Source of the DNA: Cercis canadensis
Lineage: Eukaryota > Streptophyta > Magnoliopsida > Fabales > Fabaceae
DNA length: 64,000 bases
Assembly: GCA_003255065.1 (NCBI GenBank)
Contig: QAOA01002720.1
Coordinates: 33,971-97,970, forward strand
Reading direction: 5' to 3'
Below, in pieces: positions 32,290 to 43,745 of this stretch. Made by a program: the position numbers and the translations under genes. Numbering within the stretch: position 1 is the stretch's first letter; each line of letters begins with the position of its first letter. Under the pieces are notes generated by a model. That model was not told where the DNA came from. It ran no database searches and was given only the letters and a program-made list of their open reading frames with translations.

Positions 32290-32760
32290 ATGTATACTTG
32301 TTGATTTTATTTTATTTGTTTAGCCAACGGGGCGCAAGCCCAACAAAGAAAAACACAAAACTACATAGTGATTGACGTGGGCATCGAAACACCCATACAA
32401 TCCTTTACTAGAAGCTGTGTAATAAACACAGGAGGATCAAAAAATTGAACAACAGAAAACTTAAACGAACATCGTGTCCCCTCTTAGCTAGAGCATCGGC
32501 ACAGTTGTTGGTCTCCCTAAAGACATGCTTCATATCAAGCTCCCAGTTTCGAAGCTGCAACCCACAAACTTCTTGAACTAAGTTGTAAAAGGGATAGCTC
32601 GGTGCTACAGTTAAGCAAAAGGTGCATCACACATTCAAATCTATTTCTACCTGAACTCTTGGCATACCCAGCTCCCATGCAAGGCAAAGTCCATACACCA
32701 GCCCCCAAAGCTCTGCATGAAGTACTTGTTGGTTTAAGTGTAAGAGATAAGTTATTTTGA
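32290..32760 (-). mobile_element. LINE 3' end with RNase H remnant, right arm
   Basis: Inverted counterpart of 26620-27045, with the same decayed RNase H C-terminal half (minus strand: FRETNNCADALA-type motif) and the same GGGGCGCAAGCCC-containing 3' UTR. It shows that the LINE copy was in place before the arms were duplicated. Confidence 0.75.
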
Positions 32761-34290
32761 AAAAGGACATGTTAAACGTGGCCATCGTGCAACAATCTTA
32801 ATGATAGAAAGCTAAAAACCACCCAGAGAACAAGAGATTGGCGAGGCCGAGTTGAGTCATCCTGAGTCACCTGTGTCCCGAGTTGATGCATGGCTTCATG
32901 CAACCATTCTCCACGTTCTTTCTCTTTGCCCGATAGATAGGATTTGGCTTGGGTACCATCTCAACGACGTGCATGCCTAACTGCATCCCTTTCTTTTACG
33001 ATATAAAGATTGGTAGTAAGAACGATTGTTAAAGAATTGAGTTCTGAGTTTCAGTTCTATATCATTTTCCATAGGGCCTCATATTTTGATTTCTGGCCAT
33101 GGTGTAAGAATCATAATGGTAGAAAGTAAAAAACCAGCAACAGAACACCCACAAATGGCAAGACCGAGTTGAGTCAGTCGTGAGTCACCTGTGCCCTGAG
33201 TTGATGCATGGCTTCATGCAACCATTATCCACGTTCTCTCTCTTTACCCGATAGATGGGATTTGGCTTAGGCACCATCTCACCGACGTGCATGCCTAACT
33301 ACATCCCTTTCTTTTACGATATAAAGATTGGTAGTAAGAACAATTGTTAAAGAATGCAGTTCTAAGTTTCGGTTATATATTGATGGTATGGGGCCTGATA
33401 TTTTGATTTGTGGCCATCGTGCAAGAATCCTTTTTAACTGGTAGAAAGCAAAAAACCAACGACAGAACACCCACAAATGGCGAGACCGAGTTGAGGCAGT
33501 CTTAAGTGACCTGTGCCCCGAGTTCATGCATGACTTCATCCAACCATTGTCCACCTTTTCTCTTTTAGCCCGATAGATGTGATTTGGTTTGGGCACCATC
33601 TCACCGACGTGCATGTCTAACTGCATCCCTTTCTTTTACGATATAAAGATTGGTAGTAAGAACGATTGTTAAAGAATTGAGTTCTGAGTTTCAGTTCTAT
33701 ATCATTTTCCATAGGGCCTCATATTCTGATTTCTGGCCATGGTGTAAGAATCATAATGGTAGAAAGCAAAAAACCAGCAACAGAACACCCACAAATGGCA
33801 AGACCGAGTTGAGTCAGTCGTGAGTCACCTGTGCCCCGAGTTGATGCATGGCTTCATGCAACCATTATCCACGTTCTCTCTCTTTACCCGATAGATGGGA
33901 TTTGGCTTAGGCACCATCTCACCGACGTGCATGCCTAACTACATCCCTTTCTTTTACGATATAAAGATTGGTAGTAAGAACAATTGTTAAAGAATGCAGT
34001 TCTAAGTTTCGGTTATATATTGATGGTATGGGGCCTGATATTTTGATTTGTGGCCATCGTGCAAGAATCCTTTTTAACTGGTAGAAAGCAAAAAACCAAC
34101 GACAGAACACCCACAAATGGCGAGACCGAGTTGAGGCAGTCTTAAGTGACCTGTGCCCCGAGTTCATGCATGGCTTCATCCAACCATTGTCCACCTTTTC
34201 TCTTTTAGCCCGATAGATGTGATTTGGTTTGGGCACCATCTCACCGACGTGCATGTCTAACTGCATCCCTTTCTTTTACGATATAAAGAT
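32760..34290. repeat. Tandem array of about 320-bp units, right arm (five units)
   Basis: Units end at TTTACGATATAAAGATTGG near 33010, 33330, 33650, 33970 and 34290. The pair of units 33000-33640 is repeated at 33640-34280. The open frames 33279-33626 and 33919-34266 differ by one residue (Ser versus Pro), so this 640-bp duplication is younger than the split of the two arms. Confidence 0.88.
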
Positions 34291-34385
34291 TAGTAGTATG
34301 TTTTGTTAAAGAATGGAGTTCTAAGTTTCAGTTCTTCATTGATGTTATTAGGGTTGATAATATGATTTTCTTTTGTTGTGTGAAC

Positions 34386-34889
34386 ATGTAAGTGATGTAT
34401 TCTGTTGTTTTCCTCCTGAGCTTAAAGAAAAAATGAAGGGACTATCTCCAGTAATGTTTGAGGACTTTGTGAAGCCATTCCAGATATAGTTGGAAGAGGT
34501 ACTTTCTTCCCTAATGCTTGATTTGGTTAGTATTATGATATGCACCTACGTGGGCATTTGGGTGCAAAAGCTTGCATGTTGACTCCACATATATTTGCAT
34601 ATATAGCATATATTTGCAAAGTGAATCCAAAACCTGACTAGTTTTATAGAACAAGTAGTTGCTCTTAAGGATGTTGACTGATTTGAAGTTTCACTCCATA
34701 TATGTTGACACATTTAGATGTTTACATCAAAACCTTACTTCCCAACAGTTTCAGAAGGACAAGAAGCAACAAGTTGTCAGTTCCCTTAGTATGTCTACTG
34801 CCTACCAAAAATTTGTGGCAAAACTAAGGTATAAGTTGAATCCAAAAGAGGTGTTAGCCTACCCATGTTACTGGCCAACAAGCAACTGA
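34386..34889 (+). CDS. Exon-like segments, right arm (unknown)
   Basis: Plus-strand stretch 34386-34540 reads FPPELKEKMKGLSPVMFEDF with an in-frame TAG after PFQI. After a probable intron, 34659-34889 reads LRMLTDLKFHSIYVDTF with CLHQNLTSQQFQ and LRYKLNPKEVL. The latter is conserved in the left arm without indels. Family unknown. It lies on the same strand as, and upstream of, the four-exon block at 38939-39712. Confidence 0.35.
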
Positions 34890-35684
34890 AGCAATTCGAT
34901 TGATGAATTGTTTGGTGCAAATCATGTTGGCCTTGAAGACTTGGCAAATATATCTTCACACATGGTGTTACCAAATTGAAATGAGCCTTAGGTGCACAGT
35001 TCTTGCTACTGTTGTATATCCTATTATTTGAATAGGTACTATTTTAACTTTGTTTTCAATTTTTATTCTGAGGCATATATATAAATTGTTATATATAAAT
35101 TTAAATGCTCAGTACTATGTCGTTTTTGTTATTATATATGTAGTTGGACATTTTCATTTAAATCATGTAATGTTTTTCTTTTTGGTACATGTGGACACCA
35201 AAACCTAAGATTATAAATGTATTACACACCATGAAGCAGAAATTTTATTTGATCCCCCATTTAATATATCATATTATAATCTTATGTGCATATTTTTAAT
35301 TTTATATATATATATAGTAAATAGAAGTCAAATGTGACTAATAAATTAGTATAGCTTGCTTGGTTATCAATGTTACCATAGTAGAGCCCACAAAAAGTCG
35401 CAATAAAGAAACAGAAAGTACTTGTGGTTGGTCTTAATGATATATGTAATAACTACTAAAAATGATGACCCTAAATATTTGTTAAAGATAATTTCTCTAA
35501 TTAAGTACTTGGACATTCATTTTTGGCATTGTTATATGATATTTCTATTTTTTTATTTAATGGATTAATATTTATCTTTATAATGAGGACAGCACAAACC
35601 TAAGATCATAAATTCTTTCGACAACATAAAGCAAAACTTGCAGAGTTATGATTTATTAATATAACACTTTATGATTTTATGTGC

Positions 35685-35689
<5 letters not shown>

Positions 35690-35733
<44 letters not shown>
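35690..35733. repeat. (AAT)n microsatellite
   Basis: About 14 trinucleotides. The left-arm equivalent at 24271-24293 has about seven. Confidence 0.95.
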
Positions 35734-36747
35734 GATGTCAAGTGTGACTAATAAATAACAGTTACACATTTATCATACAACATCTAAAAGGAGCTCACCA
35801 AAAGTAGTAATAAAGAAATGAAAATATGTTATATGGTAGTTACAATAAGACAAAAATTGTGGTCTATGCTTGATATGCCACTTGCGAATGAAAGAGCAAT
35901 GACATTTTTGTTTTTTTGGTTAGTAGAGAGCAATGACATTTGACTCTCTACAAAGTTGCAACCAGAAATTAAACTTGGTCTATCCATGCTACTTACTTTT
36001 ATGGGGGGTGTTATGCTTTTTGATTTTATAATTGTTTTAATGCCATAGGTATTTAGTGGAGGTCCAACCATTGGATTCATCTAGCAGGACATGATTACAT
36101 AAAATCCATGTATATCAACGGTAGATATCATATACCTCCTAATCCTTCATCATTTTCCCTCCAAAAGAACTTGAGCCCATTGGATGGCACAAAATCCAAG
36201 GGAAAAAAAACTGGCCTATTTGCACCTCAATCTAGCACTTACACCCGGGGGAGGGGGGGGGGGGGCAGTACAGCAGTTCATTCTCTGAAGAAGTAACTCA
36301 TTAGCTTCCTCAAACAAAACCAAGACGTGAAATTGACAGAGGCTTCCATTTCTATGGCTACTCCCCCTGACAATAAAAGTTCCATTCATGTTGCGACTCT
36401 ACAGTGCTCCAACAATGCAGACATCAATGAATAGTAATTCATTTTTCCTTCATAGTTATTTTATAGTTCTTGCTCTTACTTGCAAAAACATTGAGAATAC
36501 CGAATATTTGATTATTTTTTACAATTTTTTTTATAGTAATTTCTTAAATATTCATCACACTGAAAAATCGGCTTGTGAACATGAACACACATTTCCTGCT
36601 ACTCATACTTCAAACGATAATAGTGAACGACGAATGATATGTACTATATATATTTTTTCTTCCATCTCTTGCCATGCACTTTTCATTGGGTTGAGTAAGG
36701 GAGCGGATACTGAAAATAATATACTTGTTGATTTATAACTCTAGGAT

Positions 36748-37242
36748 GAGGTTATAGCAATATTGGCACGGCAAAATGACACAATAAATTTCTTACGTAA
36801 AGAGATAGATAGTTTGTAGAATGTGATAACTATCACTACCCCAACAAATGAAAATACAAAGAAGTCAACAATGGCTAATATCAAAATTCTAAATGATAAG
36901 TTTTGGTTAAAATATGGAGGTCAAGGTGTAGAGGATGATGTGGTGGAAGTCATTCACTGCTCTACTCCTGCATTTAAAAGTGGTTTGAAGAAGAGGAAGA
37001 AATGGGTGCCAAGTTCAGGAGTTGAAGATAAGAAAGACAAGAAATGTTTTATATCTCCTTCAAAACAAATCAAGGGCCCATCTTTTTCGAGTCTTACTCT
37101 TTATTCACCATCTGATGCTTATTGTTTTGCTGATACACCATTCCCACCAATACCAGTTAAGGAGAAATCCAAAACTCCCAAACAAAGGAGACCAACCAAA
37201 GCTATGACAACTGCAATGTACAAGGTCAATGAAGTAAGATAA
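36748..37242 (+). pseudogene. Upstream exon of the right-arm gene, Lys/Ser/Pro-rich
   Basis: The plus-strand frame begins ILARQNDTINFLRKEID and has one TAG at about 36818 (Trp in the left copy). It is then open for 139 codons through EDDVVEVIHCS, GLKKRKKWVP, KKCFISPSKQIKGPSF and PKQRRPTKAMTTAMYK. The left and right copies carry different disabling stops, each a Trp codon. No known domain. The basic, Ser/Pro-rich composition is typical of linker regions of plant transposon-encoded proteins. Confidence 0.5.
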
Positions 37243-38938
37243 TATCATGAACTATTTTTTTCTTACTTAAGAATCGCATTCATGTTAAATACGACTGACC
37301 GATTATATATTGTTAGAGATGTTAAAAGCTCATTGAGATATATGGTAGAAATTGGTATGTTAGCAGATTGTAGAGATTTATTACATACAATTTGAAATTG
37401 AACAACTACTAATATTTGTTAGATATCATCTGTCATCCTTGCATCCATAAACAAATATATCTTAAAGTAATAAAGATTGCATTAAGGTCCATAATATTTG
37501 CATTTTCACCAACTTCAAATTTTGTCAAACATTAGCTATTAATTCGACATGTTCATTTATTTGTTTAATTGCAATGTGCTTCCTGATTTTTGTAAGTAAG
37601 AACATTGCCTATTTATTTTATACACACATACAGGACTTTTCCAATAAATTTATTTATTCTCAAAATGTCATTTTTTTTTGTACATGTGAAAATGGCATAA
37701 AGCCACCATTGTTGTCTCTGTGATATTATTTTCCTAACACCTACTTCCCTTGCAAGATCTTAATACATCTACAAAATTATTAGCTATTTTGGGGGCTTAA
37801 GGAAATGAGAACCGACATTTATTTGTATAAGGAGGATAATTAGTAGTTTCTCATTTTTTTGTACTATTGTTGTGTAAGAAAATGAAAAATATACAAAAGG
37901 GAGACACGAAAGAGTTCCTTGTGCACAATTTTCTTATTGGCCAATACCAAAGGCGAAGATTTGTATGTGAGATTAAATTCTGTGTGTGTGTTAAATATTG
38001 TTCAATAAGTGTTCAGTTTTATATTTTCTATACTCTTCTAGCAACTAAATTTTTTCATTGCAAAGACATATGATTGTTAGGGGAATACAAGAAATGGGAA
38101 GCAACTATTTGGTAACAGTTGCACCCAAACTCAACATAGATTATTACAGTTTTCTATCCATAATATCACCCATGAGGATAATGATTTTTGAACTATATGT
38201 ACACTGTATACATTTTTCATTCACAGTTTCTCTTTCTAAATTTTATACCATAAGTCACCAGTTTGGTATATAAAGAACCTGAAAGATTACTTCTACTCCT
38301 ATATGAAACTTATGTTCACAAATGTTTTGGTAAGCCATTGTTGTAAAGTATTCTAGAACTACATGTTAATATGGAGTTAAAGCCAATTATTAGGGTCAAA
38401 TGTCCCTTTCATTTATTTTTTTTATTGCAATGTGCTTCCTGATTTAAGTAAGTAAAACGATGCTCTTCTTCTATTTTGGATGGAAACAGGACTTTTCCAA
38501 TTAATTTATTTATTCTCTTGATGTCATGTTTTTTTTGGTACATGTCAAAATGGCATAAAGCCACCATTGTTGTCTCTTTCATATTATTTTCCTAGCACTT
38601 ACTTCCCTTGCAAGATCTTAATACACCTACAAAATTAGTAGCTGTTTTGGGCAGTTAAGGAAATGAGAACCGACATTTACTTCTATAAGGAGGATAGTTA
38701 GTGGTTTGTCATATTTTTATGCTAGTGTTGATTAACAAAATGAGAAATATACAAAGGGGAGACACCAAGGAGTTCCTTGTGCACAATTGTGTTATTGGCC
38801 ATTACCAATGGCCAAGCTTTGTGTGTGAAAATAAATTCTGTGTGTCTGGTTAATATTGTAGAATAAGTGTTCAGTTTTATATTATATATATTCTTCTACC
38901 AACTCAATTTTTTAATTGCACACATAAATCATTATTAG

Positions 38939-39712
38939 GGGAATACCAGAAATCTGAAACAGCTATTTGATAAGAATGAAAAGCAACAAAGAGGGAAAAG
39001 AAAGGTCGAAGAACTATATCAGCAGGCGACATGTGTAAGGAAAGAGGAATCAAGGAAATGGAATTGGGAGAATAAATCAAGTGATGCACACCTATCCAAC
39101 ATCCATTCACAAGCAATACAAGTTGAGGACTTCCTTCCGAAGGTGTATTTTTTAATACCGAATTGATGGTTATCCACTTAAGTTATCTGCTATGTTTATT
39201 CATAATCTTTACCATTTTATAGGGTTTGAAATTGACATTCAGCCATAAAGATTACATGAGGCTAACACCGGAGGAACTGACTATTGCTTCATATACATTT
39301 GTCGATGTTATTGAATTCCCGCAAAAGAATAGGTACCATTATGTTATGAAAAATAAACTTTCACTATAATTCATAATAGGTAATTCAGTAACAAGTGAAT
39401 TTCATTAACCTATATGAATTCGTTATTGTAGGGAAATATTGGTTGAGTGTGATGAAGGGTATGCTGATAGGTCTACCTTCAACTGCCTAAAGCCTGGAAA
39501 CTGGATTAATAGTGATGTAAATCAATTTGCCCCCTTTAAATTATAGTTATTACACATCACTTACAATGCATGCAGCACCATATAAAGTAACTAATATGAG
39601 TTATTATGATGGGCTTTTCACACAGATTTTTATGTTGCTTGCATGTCAACTGACCAAAAATGCAAGAAATGGAGAGAAGACAAGGGTTTGGTACATGCTC
39701 CCATACTTCTCG
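38939..39712 (+). CDS. Four-exon gene block, right arm copy (tentative Ulp1-like protease N-terminal part), open
   Basis: Exons 38939-39142, 39223-39332, 39432-39516 and 39626-39712 join in frame across three GT-AG introns (phases 0, 2, 0) to about 162 codons without a stop. Exon sizes 204/110/85/87 equal those of the left copy. Key segments are LKQLFDKNEKQQRGKRK, LYQQATCVRKEESRKW, DYMRLTPEELTIASYTF, LVECDEGYADRSTFNCLKPG with NWINSD, and LACQLTKNARNGEKTRVW ending YMLPYFS. WINSD followed by VWYxxPxxF recalls the N-terminal half of C48 SUMO-protease-like domains carried by some MULEs. The catalytic triad was not found, so the protein is partial or of another family. Confidence 0.5.
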
Positions 39713-41639
39713 GTGTGTTTATTTAGATCACCATATACTTGTTATAGGTTCGTGTTAGTAATATTAATTTTTCATTACACTCTATGTAACCCTTAATAAC
39801 TCTTAATTTCTCCCATCTAATCTAGTTTCCTTGCAACTAAACTTTGTATCCTAAAATCCATTCTTCTCTATTCATTTATTCCATAATGCAAACATAGGAA
39901 CCTGTTGAACCAAACCCAAATTTCCAAGCTCATTCACGTTCATTTTATCATTCTCATTGCCTTTAATGAAGCTAACCTTCAAGGGAAAGAAAAATGAAAA
40001 CTAGCAAGAAGGAGAAGGAGCACTTATAGCAACTGAGCAAAAGAGGTGGTGGTGCTGCTGGATTCCCGGCAGTGGTGGCTGCGCCAGGGACGGGGGCCAG
40101 TGCCGGATGCAGTTTCAAGAGAGAGGTAGGAGAGAGCAAGGGAGTGGGAGAAGGAGAAGTAACAATGATATCTTATGCCAACTCACTTACCACATACCTG
40201 CACATGAGATACATCCTGCTAAGAACTCCAAAAATAGTGTACATAAAACAATAAATTCACATAAAATAGAGTGGATTCAGGTTTTTTGGCTTGGTTAGAA
40301 TTATTCACTTTAGAATCTAAAACTTCTACCTTTCTTCAAGCTTCTTCTACAGTCTAAATGCATAATTCAACATCACAAGGTGTAATACCTTTGTTTTGTT
40401 GGCATGTGGAAAATGAAAAACACAAAGAATACTGGTAGAACAACAATGAGTTTGTGACTTCATATGTCCTCACTCCAGACTCGAAACTATAGAAATCTTG
40501 TTGTAAGTTGTGTGACATGAAGATGAACCGAAATGATCAAACCAAACCCATGTTCAGGAGGATACCCAACTAATATCTAGTGGTTCAGAATGCTTATTAT
40601 ACAACATGATGAGCTAATTAGCATCTGATTCTCTATACACATTGATTCCATGGTACCAGAGCCACCATAGTTGATAGAACTTGGCAATCTTTTGCTCACA
40701 CTTTGTGACCTAATCTTGACGACCTAAGCTAAGCCAAATTTCTTTTTGATTAAACTTACTTCATAGATATTAATTTGTATAAACAAATGGTTTAAGAAAC
40801 AAACACAAAGTATCTATTATATGCAGAACAATGTTGGTTTTACAACATATTGCCTATATATCCCAATATAAACTGTTCTCTCTTTTTTTAAAAAAAAAAA
40901 AATTGTACCTTTCCGCTTAAAAATAGAAAATGTGTGAAATGCTTACGGGAAAATGGCACGTAAAAATTCATGGATCTAGGCTTCAAAATTTATATAAGCT
41001 TTGCAAGACTCTGTTCATATTACTGGTTGAATCAATTTCGTGCATTTTTCACATATTTATTAAAGCCACACATTATTTATAGATAGTAAAGATGGCGAAG
41101 AAAACAAATCAACAACTATTCTGCAAAATCAAGTGGTGGAGAGGGTAAAGGAAAATGGGAAAATAATGCAACTCGCTTTGAGTTGATGATTGTGTGGACA
41201 ATTAAAATTTATATCATCATCATAATATGTGATATCAAATATTGATCAAGCAGTTTCCAAACCATGTATATTAAGTAGTTTTTCAAACCATGTATATTAA
41301 GCAGTTTTCAAACCTTAATTCTCCCTTTCAGTTCATTACCACATGAAAAGGAAAAAAAATGAATACCTTTTTCTACAGGGTCGTAAGGCTTGCTCCCTCA
41401 AATGGAAGCAAAAAAATAAGCAAAATTAGAGAACAACATAACTCGTTAATTACCAGCAAGAGGGAGAAAGAGCACTTACAGCAACTGAGGAAACGAGGTG
41501 GCTCTAGTGCTTGGGTGGTGCCGGTGCTGGTTGCGTTAGGGAGGAGAGGAGGCGGCGGATGTGGTTTGGACACTTAGGGATTTTGTAAATGTTAAGGCTC
41601 ACCAGCAAAGAGGAAGAGAAAGAAGTGCAGAAACCCAAT

Positions 41640-41940
41640 GCGACGTCGTTCCTTAACTGGGCAGCTGGGCAGCTTTTTTCCTGTTTCATACAAAATGCAC
41701 GTTTTGTATGGAATGGGTAAGTTTGTTAATTAGCAAAGTGTAGTGCAAATTTTATAATTCCCAAATCTCGGTTCCTTTGAAATACTGAAGAAAGACAGTG
41801 CAACGTCGTTTTAAATTGGGCAGCTGGGTAGTTTTTCTTCTGTTTCATACGAAACGCACGTTTTCATTGCAATGGGTATGTTCGTTAATTACCAAAAATA
41901 TTGTGCAACTACTATAAATCCCAAATGATGTATATACCCG
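41640..41940 (-). repeat. Subterminal tandem repeat, right arm
   Basis: Mirrors 18139-18440. The two units have GACGTCGTTCC (41642) and CAACGTCGTTT (41802), each with the adjacent GGGCAGCTGGG motif and the TTGTTAATTAGC or TCGTTAATTACC word. Confidence 0.65.
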
Positions 41941-42014
41941 GTTCCCTTTGGCATTAACCCAGACAAATCCTGCAAAAAGAAAGAAAATATCAAAGTATCA
42001 GAGAAGTCCCATCA

Positions 42015-42038
42015 GGGGGGTGTAGCATAGCATCCCCC
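42015..42038 (-). repeat. Right outer terminus: G-rich hairpin
   Basis: GGGGGGTGTAGCATAGCATC followed by CCCC, the inverted form of 18029-18054 with one interior difference. Similarity between the arms stops here. Confidence 0.7.
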
Positions 42039-42589
42039 ATAAAGAATTAAGAACATAACTTGTAGCCGACATTCTTCTTCTTTCAAATTCTTTACTTTTG
42101 TCTTTTCTCCTTTATTTATTTATTTATTTATTTTTCCTTTTTTTTTTTAGTTTTTCTTTTCATGAATATAATATGAGGTAACTAGAATTCTCTTTCCACC
42201 TGACTATTTACTAGTTACAAAAAATAGAATTGCAGATTGAATAACATGCTCCTAAGCCTAGAAGATAAAACTGAGGAAACTTATTAAATACTTATTTATA
42301 AACTTGTGGCTTAAATTAAGAGTAAAAGGTAATTTTTGTCCTTGAAAGATGCATCCAAAATTACTTATGTCCCTAAAAGATTTTTTGTATCACATAAGTC
42401 CCTGAATGTTCATTCTATCAATTACTTAGGTCCATCGTTAGGTTCCCATTTGAGAAACTTAACAAACTTTTACACGTGAACCGTTAATTGCTGACTTGGA
42501 CAGTAAACGTTGACATGGCATTTTTGGGCCTGTACTCATATGAAACTATGTGGTTTTGGACTTGGAAATTCAAAAAAAAAAAAAAAAGA
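42039..42589. other. AT-rich sequence with a DNA-transposon-like terminal motif
   Basis: No gene. 42323-42530 contains phrases typical of plant MULE or MITE ends (TTTTTGTCCTTGAAAGATG, CACATAAGTCCCTGAATG, GGTCCATCGTTAGG), but no inverted partner or target duplication was found nearby. Everything else is AT-rich with short homopolymers. Confidence 0.4.
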
Positions 42590-43311
42590 TAGAAGCATAA
42601 TTGAATTCAAAGGTGAACTAAAAGGAACATCCAATTGCCCAGAATCATTGTTTCCTTTACAAATTGAAGTCTCATTGGTTGTCAAACCACAAACATGAAA
42701 CTCTCCATCAACTAAGCTTGACATTGACAAATTCCCATAGAATCTCACTTGCAATTTCCCTTTGATCCCAACACCAAACTCTACTATTTTCCAACAAAAT
42801 CCCACAAGAAAACCCACTTCAAGAAGTGATGCTACAAAATCAAAATGCCCCCAAGGTAAAGGAAATTCATACCCATTACCTCTCCAACACCAAATAATAC
42901 CAGAGTTTACTTATCTAGCACAAACTTGAGCATCTCCAACTCTTAAATCAATCAGTTGGATGGATTTATTGTAATATATACATTTGGGTTGGAGGATTGA
43001 GTTTGTTAAGCAATGTCCCAACAAAGGAGGCTGAACCCACTGGACTTGAGGCCATAGAAGAAGCTCCGGTCATTGGAGATGGTTTGGAAGGAATAATTAG
43101 GCAGGACTGGAACATTTTGGCCATTTTGAAAGCATTGGATTCTTTGGGTAGGCTCGCCAACAATAATGCCGCAAACTATGGCTGTGCCATAGGTAACGGC
43201 AGTGGTGGATGCAAAGCTGACGCCGTTAACGGCGGCTAGGGACATCAGACAGAAGAATATGATCAAGATGGTGGTGAAGGTGAATGCCAGAGAGGAGGGT
43301 GAAATTGTCAT
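42590..43311 (-). pseudogene. CRINKLY4-related (ACR4/CCR-type) receptor kinase, N-terminal pseudogene fragment
   Basis: Minus strand from ATG 43311. A signal peptide (SLAFTFTTILIIFFCLMSLA) leads into VTYGTAIVCGIIVGEPTQRI, SNDRSFFYGLKSSGFSLLCW, and after frameshifts and stops NLSMSSLVDGEFHVCGLTTN and CKGNNDSGQLDVPFSSP. These match the crinkly (RCC1-like) repeats of the extracellular domain in CRINKLY4-related receptor kinases, plasma-membrane receptors in epidermal signalling. A stop after CWDIA and at least two frameshifts disable it. The TNF-receptor-like region, membrane span and kinase are absent. A CT/GA-rich 5' UTR is still present upstream (to about 43420), so the fragment is not a simple processed copy. 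Confidence 0.75.
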
Positions 43312-43409
43312 TTGATAGTTGTGTGCTTCTTCTTCTTCATTGAGAGAGATAGAAATGGAAATGGTTCAAGGTTGAAGAAGAAGAAGAAGAAAGGAGTTGT
43401 TGATGCTTA

Positions 43410-43488
43410 AGAGAGATGATACCTATGTTGCTCGGGTACGAAACGTAGATACGACGATTTTTCAAAAAATACGGTACGGGTACGCCAC

Positions 43489-43528
<40 letters not shown>

Positions 43529-43530
43529 AA
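43410..43530. repeat. Possible hAT terminal/subterminal repeat and (TA)n tract
   Basis: TATGTTGCTCGGGTACG followed by short ACGGTACGGGTACG repeats, then about 17 TA units (43492-43526). It lies between the receptor pseudogene start and the 3' end of the hAT transposase and may be the 3' terminus of that hAT element. No matching opposite end was found. Confidence 0.4.
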
Positions 43531-43745
43531 TAGAATGAACAATGTTAATATTCTCAAGCATTAAAAAATATAAACCATTAATCCTTAGCAAATAAATAAC
43601 AACTAACTAGTATTAAGTATTAACTCAAAATACAGATTATCAATCAAAATTCAAATCATAACACTATTAATTTCATCATTTCCATCACCACCATCACCAA
43701 TGATTACAGATAAAGTGATAAGCTAGCAACTTCAAGACCATTAGC

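Larger units (their letters stand above)
30918..42038 (-). repeat. Right arm of the giant palindrome (about 11.1 kb)
   Basis: Inverted counterpart of 18029-28378. It is longer because of a 640-bp expansion of the tandem array (33000-34290), a longer AT tract (32224-32261) and a longer AAT tract (35690-35733). An assembly join at 31129 lies within it. Confidence 0.9.

Noticed and set aside
33279..34266. Two near-identical 115-codon ORFs as a gene family
   Set aside because: They are the same phase of a tandem DNA repeat; the frame is broken in the other units and no domain is recognised.
18029..42038. Palindrome as a purely artificial assembly of one sequence in both directions
   Set aside because: Arms differ by many substitutions, different stops, array copy number and microsatellite lengths, which a duplicated contig would not show; long reads are still needed for the centre.
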